DNA of 64,000 nucleotides from Alteraurantiacibacter buctensis (GCF_009827655.1 NZ_WTYV01000002.1:186657-250656), one strand, 5' to 3'; positions 37,587 through 46,740 are shown, numbered from the stretch's first letter. Program-made: numbers and translations. The notes: generated by a model from the letters alone, not told the origin.

Positions 37587-38084
37587 ATGGCCTACAAGAC
37601 CCGCACCGGTTCGCTGGCGTCCTATGAAAAGGGCGTGATCGAGCTGGATGACGACCTTCGCAAATACGCCTTTTCCAACGTGTTCGAGGTGGCCGGCAAG
37701 TCCGCCCCCTATGAACGCGTGGCCGTGGTGCAGAACCTGGAATACGTGGCCGAGGTTGTCCGCGCCGAGGGAGACAGCCCCTGGTATGCCGCCCCGCATG
37801 ACGAATTCGCCATCGTGATGGATGGGGAAGTCACCTTCCGCTTCGTGCAGTTGCAGGATGACCAGGTGCCTGGCCACGAGGGCGGTGCGATCCGCCTGGG
37901 GGCGGAGCCCAACGGCCCGCGCATGGGCCGCGTCACGGCGCGCAAGGGCCACCAGGTGCTGCTGCCCAAGGGGGCGGCCTACCAGCTTTCCAGCGCCAGG
38001 CCCTCGGTCGCCATTATCCAGACGGTGGACGGGCCGGAGACGGTGAAGAAGTGGAACGACATCTGCGTGCTGAAGGAGGCCTGA
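37587..38084 (+). CDS. Hydroquinone 1,2-dioxygenase, small subunit
   Basis: A 165-residue protein that matches the small subunit (HapC/PnpC type) of the two-component hydroquinone dioxygenase: it begins MAYKTRTGSLASYEKGVIEL, and has a cupin-like centre (HDEFAIVMDGEVTFRFV) and KGHQVLLPKGAAYQL. It lacks the metal-binding set and probably completes the dimer interface of the heterotetramer. The ATG at 37587 follows the GGGAGAGAGA ribosome-binding site. The large subunit starts 3 bases after its stop. Together they cleave hydroquinone to 4-hydroxymuconic semialdehyde. Confidence 0.82.
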   Translation: MAYKTRTGSLASYEKGVIELDDDLRKYAFSNVFEVAGKSAPYERVAVVQNLEYVAEVVRAEGDSPWYAAPHDEFAIVMDGEVTFRFVQLQDDQVPGHEGGAIRLGAEPNGPRMGRVTARKGHQVLLPKGAAYQLSSARPSVAIIQTVDGPETVKKWNDICVLKEA

Positions 38085-38087
38085 GAC

Positions 38088-39077
38088 ATGACCGTGCTTG
38101 ATGCAAAAGTGGAGCGTCTGGAAACCGACGAGGCCACCGGCTACACCGCTTTCCGCCTGGGCAGCTTCACCTTCCGGCGGGACGAGTATTTCGCCCATAT
38201 CTCATGGCCCAAGGGCAACCACATCATCGAGATCGACCGCTTCCTGCGCGCCACCGTGCGCGATATCGGCTGGGGGTTCTTCTACGGCTGGATCTTCTTC
38301 GATGACGTGTTCGGCACCACCAACCACTATGGCACGGTGGACGTCTTCGCCGGCAGCTATGACAAGGGCTGCAAGGACGCCGGGATCGACCATCTGGAGA
38401 CCTTCACAGCCGAAGCGGTGAGCGAGGCCTTCACCGCGATCAGCCAGGACTGGATCAGCCAGGGGTATGACCCGCTCAACGCCCCGCTGGAAACCGGCAC
38501 GCCGATCGGCCCCAAGGGTCCGGAGCGGACCGACCCGCTGCTGCGCGCCTTCATCGCGGCCGACCGGATGCTGGGCCTGCCGGGTGACAAGCCGGTGCGG
38601 TCCGATGCCAGCGGCTTCCCGGTCAACCGCGCCTTCGCCGACCTGGATTTCGACCTGCCCGACGTGGAGTGCGAACCCGGCTTCGAAGGCCAGTTGCACG
38701 CGATCAACCTGTTCGACCATATCGCCCGCAGCGACGTGACGTGGAACCCGTCGATCAGCGCCGTCACCCGGGCCAACATCTGCTGCGTCACATCCGAGGA
38801 GCACATGCTGCCGGTGATCCACGGCAACGACCGGAACGAGTGGTTCATCCAGCTGTCCGACGAGATCCACTGGAACATCGCCGACAAGAACAGCGGCGCA
38901 CCGCGCGGGCGGATCGTGATGAAGGCGGGCGACGTGTGCGCCATGCCGGCCGACATCCGCCACCAGGGCTTTGCGCCCAAGCGCTCGATGCTGATGGTGA
39001 TGGAAAACGGCACGCCGGGGCTGGAACAGCGCTATGCCAGCGGCGAGCTGAAGCCCTATCCGGTGGATTTCGGCTGA
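38088..39077 (+). CDS. Hydroquinone 1,2-dioxygenase, large (catalytic) subunit
   Basis: A 329-residue protein of the HapD/PnpD type with a bicupin-like fold. The iron ligands visible are His245, Asn247 and Glu251 in VIHGNDRNEWFI and His292 in DIRHQGF. These have the same spacing as the metal ligands I recall for PnpD of Pseudomonas (His256, Asn258, Glu262, His303, a constant offset of 11). Sphingomonas TTNP3 has an enzyme of this type that degrades hydroquinone from alkylphenol or bisphenol breakdown. It forms an operon with the small subunit and is followed by a TetR regulator 33 bases away. Confidence 0.85.
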   Translation: MTVLDAKVERLETDEATGYTAFRLGSFTFRRDEYFAHISWPKGNHIIEIDRFLRATVRDIGWGFFYGWIFFDDVFGTTNHYGTVDVFAGSYDKGCKDAGIDHLETFTAEAVSEAFTAISQDWISQGYDPLNAPLETGTPIGPKGPERTDPLLRAFIAADRMLGLPGDKPVRSDASGFPVNRAFADLDFDLPDVECEPGFEGQLHAINLFDHIARSDVTWNPSISAVTRANICCVTSEEHMLPVIHGNDRNEWFIQLSDEIHWNIADKNSGAPRGRIVMKAGDVCAMPADIRHQGFAPKRSMLMVMENGTPGLEQRYASGELKPYPVDFG

Positions 39078-39109
39078 CACGGCGGTCTCCCGCCGCCAGA
39101 AGGGCGTGC

Positions 39110-39742
39110 ATGGGACGAGCGAACTTCGTGCGCGAGGATGCCGATACCAGGCGGCAGAGCCTGATCGCGGCATGTGCGGCCTGCCTGGCTGAGGAAGGGG
39201 CGCGGGGCGTTTCGGTGCGCTCGATCTGTCGCCGGGCGGGAGTCTCTGCCGGGCTGCTGACGCACTACTTCGCCGGGATCGACGAGCTGATCCTGGCAAC
39301 CTATCGCGACACCACCCGCAAGGTGACCGAGGCCACCGATGCCGCCGTCGCCGCCGCGGGCAGCGATCCGCGCGCGCGGTTAAAGGCCTATGTCACCGCC
39401 AGCCTGCGCCCGCCGCTACTTGATCCGCAACTGCTCGCCACCTGGCTGGCCTTCTGGAGCATGATGACTTCCAACGTGGCCGTGGCCCAGGTCCACGGCG
39501 AAACCTACGGCGAGTTCCGCCGCGGGCTGGAGGATCTGCTGCGCGAATGCTGCGGGGGCAGGCAAGGTGTCGATGACCTGCGTCTGGCCGCCATCGGCAT
39601 CACCGCCCTGGTGGACGGGCTGTGGCTGGAACTGTGCCTGGACCAGCGTGGCCCTTTCACGTCGGAAGAAGCGGAGAAGCTGGCACAGGTCCAGCTCGAT
39701 GCCCTGCTGGCACGCGAAGGCTGGGCCGGGCAGACCGGATAA
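39110..39742 (+). CDS. TetR/BetI family transcriptional regulator
   Basis: A 210-residue repressor with an N-terminal HTH (RQSLIAACAACLAEEGARGVSVRSICRRAGVSAGLLTHYFAG, residues about 15-55) and a helical ligand-binding domain resembling BetI-type regulators. It lies directly downstream of the hydroquinone dioxygenase genes in the same direction and probably controls them or the divergent dehydrogenase. It is also a candidate binder of the TGTTTTACA palindromes at 46-55 kb, although none is in its own operon. The ATG at 39110 is the first after the dioxygenase stop. Confidence 0.8.
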   Translation: MGRANFVREDADTRRQSLIAACAACLAEEGARGVSVRSICRRAGVSAGLLTHYFAGIDELILATYRDTTRKVTEATDAAVAAAGSDPRARLKAYVTASLRPPLLDPQLLATWLAFWSMMTSNVAVAQVHGETYGEFRRGLEDLLRECCGGRQGVDDLRLAAIGITALVDGLWLELCLDQRGPFTSEEAEKLAQVQLDALLAREGWAGQTG

Positions 39743-39924
39743 ATGGACACTTTGGTAAGTTGGTCATTGCGCTGGCGGTTGTCGCAATACACAGATCACT
39801 GGACTAACACGCAAGCCCGGGTCGTGAATCCTGCCGGCTGGAATGACCGGTTGCGGACTGTCTGCCAGGCAGGGTAATCTCGCTGGGCCGGCGCGGTCCG
39901 TCCCGGCAACATGGGGGAACGCCA

Positions 39925-41409
39925 TTGCCAGTCATCAGGCGATTGCCGATCGACACCCATCCCGAAAACACCGCTTTCCTGCTGCGGCGCGGAAATGGCT
40001 ATTCGGCCGAGCAGTTCCAGGCGCTGCGCAAGATCCGGGTCACCGGCACGGGATGCGAGATCCTGGCCACGCTGGCGCTGGTCGATGACGAAGCGATCAT
40101 CGGCGCGGGCGAGATCGGCCTGGGCGAACAGGCCTTCAGGCGGCTGGGCCTGCCGGAAGGGGCGGAAGTGGCAATCGCCCAGGCCCGCCCGCCGGCAAGC
40201 CTTGAATTAGTCCGCCGCAAGATCGAGGGCGAGACGCTGGGTGAGGCGGAGATTGCCGCCATTGTGGCAGACATTGCCGGGCACCTCTATTCGCCAATGG
40301 AAATCGCGGCCTTCCTGGTGGCCTGTGCCGGCTTCATGAGCACGCCGGAAACCCTGGCCCTGACGAAGGCCATGGTGGAGGTGGGTAATCACCTGCACTG
40401 GGATTCGCCGCTGGTGGTGGACAAGCACTGCATCGGCGGGATTCCCGGCAATCGGACTTCCATGATCGTGGTGCCGATCGTGGCGGCGCACGGCCTGATC
40501 TGCCCCAAGACTTCCTCGCGCGCGATCACCTCGCCCTGCGGCACGGCGGACGTGATGGAAGTGCTGGCAGAGGTGGACCTGGGCGAAGACAAGCTGGCCG
40601 ACGTGGTGGCGCGGGAAAGCGCGGTGCTGGCCTGGGGCGGGCGGGTCAACCTGTCGCCTGCCGATGACGTGCTGATCTCGGTCGAGCGGCCCCTGCGGCT
40701 CGATACCTTCGAACAGATGGTCGCCTCGATCATCTCGAAGAAGGTTGCTGCCGGGTCCACCCACCTGGTGATCGATATCCCGGTTGGACCCACGGCCAAG
40801 GTGCGCAGCCAGGACGATGCGGTGCGGCTTCGCAAGCTGTTCGAATATGTCGCCCGCCACATGGGCCTGGTGACCACTATCGTGTTCTCCGACGGATCGC
40901 AACCGGTAGGGCGCGGGGTGGGGCCGGTGCTGGAGGCGCGTGACGTGATGGCCGTGCTGCGCAATGAACCCGATGCTCCGGCCGACCTGCGCGACCATGC
41001 GCTGATGCTGGCGGGGCATGTGCTGGACTTCGATCCCGCGATCGAAGGCGGAAGCGGCTATGCGCGGGCGGCGGAACTGCTCGCCTCTGGCGCGGCGCTG
41101 GCCAAGATGGAGGCGCTGATCAGCGCCCAGGGCCGCAACCCGGTCAAGCCGGTGCCGGGCAAACACCATTACGATGTGGTGGCCCCAGCTTCCGGGCGGA
41201 TCGCGGCGATCGATTGCGAACGGATTGCGCGCATTGCCCGGTCTGCCGGGGCGCCGCTGGACAAGGGGGCGGGGATCGACCTGCTGCACAAGGTCGGCGC
41301 GCCGGTCCGCCAGGGCGAGGCGCTGTTTCGCATCCACGCCAACTCGCAGACCGGGCTTGGTTTTGCCTGCGAACTGGCGGCCGAGGCGAGCGGCTATACC
41401 ATCGCATGA
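39925..41409 (+). CDS. Thymidine phosphorylase family protein, AMP/NMP phosphorylase type
   Basis: A 494-residue protein of the archaeal-like (AMPpase) branch of the thymidine phosphorylase family. It has an N-terminal extension of about 80 residues, then VDKHCIGGIPGNRTSMIVVPIVAA and SSRAITSPCGTADVMEVLAEV, which are phosphate- and nucleotide-binding motifs; canonical DeoA has KHSTGG-DK instead. The C-terminus has the glycine-rich barrel-sandwich domain. Members cleave nucleoside monophosphates with phosphate to free base and ribose-1,5-bisphosphate. It starts with TTG at 39925 behind GGGGGAAC. Its stop overlaps the PRPP synthetase-like start (ATGA), so it leads a three-gene operon. Confidence 0.82.
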   Translation: MPVIRRLPIDTHPENTAFLLRRGNGYSAEQFQALRKIRVTGTGCEILATLALVDDEAIIGAGEIGLGEQAFRRLGLPEGAEVAIAQARPPASLELVRRKIEGETLGEAEIAAIVADIAGHLYSPMEIAAFLVACAGFMSTPETLALTKAMVEVGNHLHWDSPLVVDKHCIGGIPGNRTSMIVVPIVAAHGLICPKTSSRAITSPCGTADVMEVLAEVDLGEDKLADVVARESAVLAWGGRVNLSPADDVLISVERPLRLDTFEQMVASIISKKVAAGSTHLVIDIPVGPTAKVRSQDDAVRLRKLFEYVARHMGLVTTIVFSDGSQPVGRGVGPVLEARDVMAVLRNEPDAPADLRDHALMLAGHVLDFDPAIEGGSGYARAAELLASGAALAKMEALISAQGRNPVKPVPGKHHYDVVAPASGRIAAIDCERIARIARSAGAPLDKGAGIDLLHKVGAPVRQGEALFRIHANSQTGLGFACELAAEASGYTIA

Positions 41410-42314
41410 CGCGCGCGGCGCTTCACGCCTTTGCAGATGGCGTCGGCCCGGCGGCGGATCTGGCACGGGCGCTGGGGGCCGCCTTCGCGCCCATCAGCCT
41501 GCACCGCTTCCCCGATGGCGAGAGCCTGGTGCAGGTTAACCCGGCCCAGGCGGGAGGCTGCGCGCTCCTTTACTGCTCGCTAAACGATCCCAATGCCAGG
41601 CTGGTCGAACTGCTGCTGGCTGCGTCCGCCTTGCGGGATAGCGGGGCCACGCGCGTGATGCTGGTGGCGCCCTATCTTGGCTACATGCGGCAGGACATGG
41701 CTTTTGCGCCGGGGCAGGCGGTCAGCCAGCGGGTGGTGGGCAGCCTGCTGGCGGCGCATTTCGACGGCTTGTTGACCGTTGATCCGCACCTGCACCGCAT
41801 TGCCGCGCTGGATGAGGTGATGCCGGGGATCGACGCCATCAGCGTGTCTGTCGCCAGCGTGCTGGCCGCAGTCCTGGGCCTTCCCACGGATACGGTGCTG
41901 GCCGGACCGGATGCAGAATCGCGCCAGTGGGTCGAGAAGATTGCCCGCCCGTTCGGGCTGCCCTTTGTGATGGGCTCCAAGCAGCGCCACGGTGACCGCG
42001 CCGTCACCGTCACCTTCGATCAGCCTGGCATCGTGCGCGAGTGCCGCGTGGTGCTGGTGGATGATGTCATCTCCAGCGGCACCACGCTGGCGCGCGCAGC
42101 CGAAGCGCTGCTGGCGGCAGGGGCCAGCTCGGTCGAGGTTCTGGCGACGCATTGCCTGGCCAGCGAGGATGACCTTGCCCGCCTGGCGGCCGCCGGGATC
42201 ACCCGGATCAGGGCCACCGATTCGGTCGCCGGCCCGGTGGCGACCATTCCGCTGGCGGCACTCCTGGCAGACGCCGTCCGCCAGGCCCGCTGGATTGAAG
42301 GAACCATGTCATGA
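41406..42314 (+). CDS. Ribose-phosphate pyrophosphokinase-like protein
   Basis: A 302-residue divergent member of the PRPP synthetase family. It has HRFPDGESLV near the N-terminus, the flexible-loop region PYLGYMRQDMAFAPGQAVSQR, VDPHLHR in place of the usual DLHA-Q motif, and the ribose-phosphate-binding VVLVDDVISSGTTLARAAE. The DPHLHR form is closer to archaeal and small bacterial paralogues than to the housekeeping PrsA. It could turn ribose-5-phosphate, or an upstream product of the phosphorylase, into PRPP. Its ATG overlaps the preceding stop by 4 bases and its stop overlaps the next start by 4. Confidence 0.8.
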   Translation: MTRAALHAFADGVGPAADLARALGAAFAPISLHRFPDGESLVQVNPAQAGGCALLYCSLNDPNARLVELLLAASALRDSGATRVMLVAPYLGYMRQDMAFAPGQAVSQRVVGSLLAAHFDGLLTVDPHLHRIAALDEVMPGIDAISVSVASVLAAVLGLPTDTVLAGPDAESRQWVEKIARPFGLPFVMGSKQRHGDRAVTVTFDQPGIVRECRVVLVDDVISSGTTLARAAEALLAAGASSVEVLATHCLASEDDLARLAAAGITRIRATDSVAGPVATIPLAALLADAVRQARWIEGTMS

Positions 42315-43921
42315 CCAGTAACCCCATAAGGCTGTCGTTCCACGGCGCGGCGAAGACCGTGACCGGATCGTGTATGGAATTCACCCACGGATCGCGCCGG
42401 GTACTGGTCGATTGCGGGATGTTCCAGGGATCGCGCACGCTGGAACGGCTGAACCTGGAACCGTTCGCCTTCGATCCGCGCAAGGTGGATGCGGTGATCG
42501 TGACCCACGCGCATATCGATCACAGCGGCCTGCTGCCCAAGCTGGCGGCGCAGGGCTATTCCGGGCCGGTCTGGTGCACGCCGCCCACCCGCGACCTGCT
42601 GGAACACATGCTGGCCGATGCCGGCCGCCTGCAGGAAGGCGAGGCCGAGCGGCACAACCGCCGCCGGGACCGGGCAGGCGAGGAACCGTTCGAGCCGCTC
42701 TATACTGCCGAAGACGCCAGGACCGCCTTCGAGCTGTGTCGCATCGTCGATCTGGGCGGGACCTTCGAACCGGCTCCCGGTTTCCGTGCCCGCCTGTGGA
42801 ATGCCGGGCACATCCTTGGCTCCGCCTCGGTCGAGCTGGAGGCGGGCGGGGTCAGCGTGCTGTGTTCGGGTGATCTGGGGCCGGACAACAAGGCCTTCCA
42901 GCGCGATCCGGAGGGGCGATCGGGCTATGACCACGTCATCTGCGAGAGCACCTATGGCGACCGCCAGCGCGAGCAGGTGACCATCACCGAACGCCGCCTG
43001 CTGCTGCAAGCGGAAGTGGAAGCGGCCCTGCTGCGCGGGGGCAACCTGGTGATCCCGGTCTTTGCGCTGGAGCGGACGCAGGAACTGCTGCTGGACCTGG
43101 GGCACCTGCTTTCCAGCGGGGCGATCCCCGATGTGCCGGTGTTTATCGATTCCCCGCTGGCGATCCGCACCACGGGGGTCTTTGCCCGCTATGCCGTGGA
43201 CCTGGAAGATACCGCGGCCAGCAATGTCTTCTCGCATCCGTCGTTTCACTATGTGACCGATGTGGCCGGATCGGTGGCGCTCAATGCCATGTCCGGCGCG
43301 ATCATCATGGCGGCTTCGGGGATGTGCGAGGGCGGACGCATCCGCCACCACCTGTTGCACAACCTGCACCGGCGCGATTCCACGGTGCTGTTCGTGGGCT
43401 TCCAGGCGCAGGGCTCGCTGGGGCGGGTCATCATGGAGGGGGCGGAACGCGTGCGGATCAGCGGCGAGGACGTGCGCGTGCGGGCGCAGATCCGCGCGAT
43501 CCAGAGCTATTCCGCCCATGCCGACCAGGGCGAACTGCTTGACTGGATTGCCGACCGGATGCCGATCGCGGGCAGCCTGTTCCTCGATCACGGCGAGGCC
43601 GACGCGCAGGAAACGATGCGCCGGGAGCTGCAACGCCGCCATCCGGATCTGGAGGTGCGCATTCCCGAGATCGGCGAGGAGTACATCCTGCCGCCGGGCG
43701 AACCAGCCATGCGCAGCGCCACGGGCCGCGTGGACCTGGATGCGGCGCTGGGGCGCGACTGGCAGAACGATTACGCGGCTTTTGCCACATCGTTGAAGCA
43801 GAACCTTGCCCGGCTGGAAAACGACCGCGAGCGCGAGAAGGCGCTGGCCCAGATGCAGCAGGTGCTCGATTCCTATGCGGCGCACAGGGAGCGGCGGGCG
43901 CGCCGGTCGCGCCAGCACTGA
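42311..43921 (+). CDS. MBL-fold beta-CASP protein (RNA-specificity metallohydrolase)
   Basis: A 536-residue metallo-beta-lactamase protein. Zinc-binding VIVTHAHIDHSGLLPK lies near residues 57-72, followed by GHILGSASVELE and CSGDLG. The beta-CASP and Zn-dependent RNA-specificity segments are IMAASGMCEGGRIRHHL and IQSYSAHADQGELLDW near the C-terminus. Bacterial relatives of CPSF73/RNase J-like nucleases cut RNA. It is the last gene of the operon with the phosphorylase and PRPP synthetase-like genes and overlaps the latter by 4 bases, which suggests a joint RNA-degradation and nucleotide-salvage job. Confidence 0.85.
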   Translation: MTSNPIRLSFHGAAKTVTGSCMEFTHGSRRVLVDCGMFQGSRTLERLNLEPFAFDPRKVDAVIVTHAHIDHSGLLPKLAAQGYSGPVWCTPPTRDLLEHMLADAGRLQEGEAERHNRRRDRAGEEPFEPLYTAEDARTAFELCRIVDLGGTFEPAPGFRARLWNAGHILGSASVELEAGGVSVLCSGDLGPDNKAFQRDPEGRSGYDHVICESTYGDRQREQVTITERRLLLQAEVEAALLRGGNLVIPVFALERTQELLLDLGHLLSSGAIPDVPVFIDSPLAIRTTGVFARYAVDLEDTAASNVFSHPSFHYVTDVAGSVALNAMSGAIIMAASGMCEGGRIRHHLLHNLHRRDSTVLFVGFQAQGSLGRVIMEGAERVRISGEDVRVRAQIRAIQSYSAHADQGELLDWIADRMPIAGSLFLDHGEADAQETMRRELQRRHPDLEVRIPEIGEEYILPPGEPAMRSATGRVDLDAALGRDWQNDYAAFATSLKQNLARLENDREREKALAQMQQVLDSYAAHRERRARRSRQH

Positions 43922-43931
43922 AAGCGGCCGA

Positions 43932-44378
43932 TCAGGCGTCCCCGGCGCGGGCGATCAACTGGTCCAGCGCGGCGCGCCCCCGGCGCAGGTCACCCAGGAT
44001 CGCCTGCAACTCGCGCCGCGTAATGCGCTCGCCGCCATCGCTGCCGGTCGCCTGCACGTCGATGATCCGGTGCAGCGCCGTGACAATGGCCAGCGCCGGA
44101 TCGCCCAGCTTGCCGCCCTGCGGCAAGGGCACGGCGCGCGAGTTGGCGAGCGCCAGGAAGGGATCGATCGCACCGGGGCCGAATTCCTGCTCGATGCGCA
44201 GCAACAGCGCCGGATCAAGGCTGGTGTGGCCGCTGCGGGCATTGCGCACGGTGGACGCGGAACAGCCGATCCGGTCGGCCAGCCGGGCATCGGACAGGCC
44301 GGACGCGCGGCGGATCTGGCGCAGTATCTCCTCCACCGCCTCGCGATAGGCACTGGTGCTGATTGCCTTCCTGCTCAT
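43932..44378 (-). CDS. Xre-like HTH regulator
   Basis: A 148-residue protein with a helix-turn-helix near residues 20-55 (LRQIRRASGLSDARLADRIGCSASTVRNARSG) and a helical C-terminal half of unknown function (ITRRELQAILGDLRRGRAALD). The ATG at 44378 follows GGAGG at good spacing; a GTG directly before it is less likely. It is convergent with the beta-CASP gene and divergent from the L,D-transpeptidase-like gene at 44480, which it could control. Confidence 0.75.
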   Translation of the reverse strand: MSRKAISTSAYREAVEEILRQIRRASGLSDARLADRIGCSASTVRNARSGHTSLDPALLLRIEQEFGPGAIDPFLALANSRAVPLPQGGKLGDPALAIVTALHRIIDVQATGSDGGERITRRELQAILGDLRRGRAALDQLIARAGDA

Positions 44379-44479
44379 CACGCATCCTCCCGCCGGATAG
44401 CCCCGCTGCGCAACATCCTATGCGTCATGGCGCCAGCCTGGCCAAGACCTTGCGACGAAGGGTGCCTTATGCCGGGGCG

Positions 44480-45139
44480 ATGCTGTTCGACCGTCGTGAC
44501 ATGATTGCCGGGCTGCTGGCCGTGCTGGGGGGATCGTCCATGCCCGGTTCTGCCAGCATGCTGCGGCCCGCCCCCGATAGCCGCCTCCCGTTGCCGCCCG
44601 CAGCTGTCGCCCCGCAGGCCGCAGGCCCGCCCGGCGTGCCCTTGTGGGATCAGGCGATGGCGGCACTGGAGCGCCATGCCGGCACCTTGCTGGCCGACCG
44701 GCTGGCGATTGCCGATTTTACCGCCGGATCGGCCCGGCCGCGCTTCCACCTTGTGGACCGCGAGGCAGGCAGCGTTACGGCGCTGCACGTGACCCACGGC
44801 TCCGGCTCGGACCCGGGCCACACCGGGCTGTTGCACCGCTTTTCCAACCAGCCGGGCTCCAACGCGACCAGTGCGGGGGCCTTTGTCACCCGGAACCCCT
44901 ACCACGGCCGGCACGGGCTGTCGCAACGGCTGGAAGGACTGGACCCCACAAACAACCTGGCGCTGGACCGGGCCATCGTGGTGCACGCGGCCTGGTATGC
45001 GGAAGCCGACGTGCTGGCACAGACCGGCAAGCTGGGGCGCAGCCAGGGCTGCTTCGCCTTCGCCCAGGCCGATCTGGCGCGGGTGATGGACTTCCTGGGT
45101 GAAGGCCGGCTGATCTACAGCGGCCGCAGCGTGGGTTAG
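44480..45139 (+). CDS. Murein L,D-transpeptidase catalytic domain family protein
   Basis: A 219-residue exported protein. The chosen start gives a twin-arginine-type signal (MLFDRRDMIAGLLAVLGG). The C-terminal half contains LHVTHGSGSDPGHTG, an NPYHGRHGLSQRLEGLDP segment and GRSQGCFAFAQADL, where the conserved Cys of the S-x-G-C active site stands. Proteins of this type are placed near YkuD-like L,D-transpeptidases, which crosslink or trim peptidoglycan. An upstream ATG at 44420 is possible. The stop overlaps the convergent oxidoreductase stop by 4 bases. Confidence 0.75.
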   Translation: MLFDRRDMIAGLLAVLGGSSMPGSASMLRPAPDSRLPLPPAAVAPQAAGPPGVPLWDQAMAALERHAGTLLADRLAIADFTAGSARPRFHLVDREAGSVTALHVTHGSGSDPGHTGLLHRFSNQPGSNATSAGAFVTRNPYHGRHGLSQRLEGLDPTNNLALDRAIVVHAAWYAEADVLAQTGKLGRSQGCFAFAQADLARVMDFLGEGRLIYSGRSVG

Positions 45140-46740
45140 CCGAACAGGCGCCCTAGCACGCTGCGGTCCTTCAGGATGGCGGCGGCGGCGTTGTGTCCCG
45201 GCGCGCCGGTTACCCCGCCGCCCGGATGGGTGCCCGCGCCGCACATGTACAGGCCCTTCACCGGCGCGCGATAGCTGCCGTGGCCCAGCACCGGGCGCGC
45301 GGCCCAGAGCTGGTCCAGCCCCATGTTGCCGTGCATGATGTCGCCGCCGATCAGCCCGAACTTGCGTTCAAGATCCAGCGGGGAGTGGACCTGGCGGGCG
45401 ATCACGCTGGCGCGGAAGCCGGGGGCGTGGGCCTCCACCGTGTCGATGATGCAATCGGCCGCTACCTCGCGCTCGTCATCCCAGCTTCGCCCGTCGGGCA
45501 GTTCGGGGGCGAACTGCTGGCAGAACAGGCTGGCCACATGCTGGCCCGGCGGGGCCAGGGTGTCGTCCACGGTGGAGGGGATCAGCATTTCCACGATCGG
45601 CTGCTTCGACCAGCCATAACGCTTCGCGTCCAGGAAGGCGCGGTCCATGTAATCCAGCGTGGGGGCAATGATGATGCCGCTCTGGTGGTGTTCACCGGGT
45701 TCGGGCAGGCAGGTAAAGCGCGGCAGCTCGCTCAGCGCCACGTTCATGCGGAAGGTGCCGCTGCCGGCCTTAAAGCCGCGCATCCGGCGGCGGAAATCCT
45801 CGGGCAGGGCGCTTTGCGGCACCAGCCGGTCATAGAGCAGCTTGGGCCCCACGTTGGCCGCCACGATCGGCGCCACCAGTTCCTCGCCGCTGACCAGCTT
45901 CACGCCCACGGCCTTGCCACCATCGACCAGCACCTCGGCCACCGGGCTTTCCAGGCTGATTTCCACACCCAGCTTCTCGCAGGCCTGGCGCATGGCCCCG
46001 GTGATTGCGCCCATGCCGCCCACGGCGTGGCCCCAGGCACCCTTCTTGCCGTTCACCTCGCCGAACACGTGGTGCAGCAGGACATAGGCGCTGCCGGGGG
46101 TGTCCGGGCTGGCATAGTTGCCGACTACGGCATCGAAGCCGAAGGCGGCCTTGACAGCCTCGCTCTCGAACCACTGGTCCAGCATCCCGCGCGCGCTCTT
46201 GGCGAACATGTCGAGCAGGTCGCGCTTGGCTTCCAGCGGCAGGCTGGCCAGCGGGCGGCCCTGCGCGGCGGCGGCGATCAGCGTGGTCAGCCCTTCGCCC
46301 ATGTTGGGCGGAGCCTTGAGGGCGAGGCTGCGCAAGATGTCGGCAATCCGCTCCAGCGCATCGTAATAGGCGGGCAGCGCCTCGGCATCGCGGGCGGAAA
46401 ACTTGCGGAATTCCTCCTGCGTTTTCAGCATACCTCCACCAAGCTTCAGGTAGCCTCCGTCTTCCTGCGGCAGGAAATTGCTGATCGGCCGCTCGATCAC
46501 GCGATAGCCGTAATCGGCCAGCCGCATGTCCGCGATCACCTTGGGTTGCAGCAGGCTGACGGTGTAGCTGGCGGTGGAATTGCGGAAGCCGGGGGCAAAT
46601 TCCTCTGTCACCGCCGCGCCGCCGACCACGGCCCTCGCTTCCAGAACGCGCACTGACAGGCCGGCGCGGGCGAGGTAGAAGGCGCAGGTGAGGCCGTTGT
46701 GGCCACCGCCGATGATCAGGGCGTCATAAGTCTTGGTCAT
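45136..46740 (-). CDS. FAD-dependent oxidoreductase (phytoene desaturase/PYROXD2-like)
   Basis: A 534-residue flavoprotein. The N-terminal dinucleotide motif is DALIIGGGHNGLTCAFYLARAG followed by VLEARAVVGGAAVTEEFAPG, and the C-terminal FAD region is YMCGAGTHPGGGVTGAPGHNAA. It belongs to the CrtI-like group that includes PYROXD2, not to the carotenoid desaturases of the crt operon, and its substrate is unknown. It shares a promoter region with the amidohydrolase at 46806, including the palindrome at 46753-46776, which starts only 12 bases from its ATG. Confidence 0.8.
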   Translation of the reverse strand: MTKTYDALIIGGGHNGLTCAFYLARAGLSVRVLEARAVVGGAAVTEEFAPGFRNSTASYTVSLLQPKVIADMRLADYGYRVIERPISNFLPQEDGGYLKLGGGMLKTQEEFRKFSARDAEALPAYYDALERIADILRSLALKAPPNMGEGLTTLIAAAAQGRPLASLPLEAKRDLLDMFAKSARGMLDQWFESEAVKAAFGFDAVVGNYASPDTPGSAYVLLHHVFGEVNGKKGAWGHAVGGMGAITGAMRQACEKLGVEISLESPVAEVLVDGGKAVGVKLVSGEELVAPIVAANVGPKLLYDRLVPQSALPEDFRRRMRGFKAGSGTFRMNVALSELPRFTCLPEPGEHHQSGIIIAPTLDYMDRAFLDAKRYGWSKQPIVEMLIPSTVDDTLAPPGQHVASLFCQQFAPELPDGRSWDDEREVAADCIIDTVEAHAPGFRASVIARQVHSPLDLERKFGLIGGDIMHGNMGLDQLWAARPVLGHGSYRAPVKGLYMCGAGTHPGGGVTGAPGHNAAAAILKDRSVLGRLFG

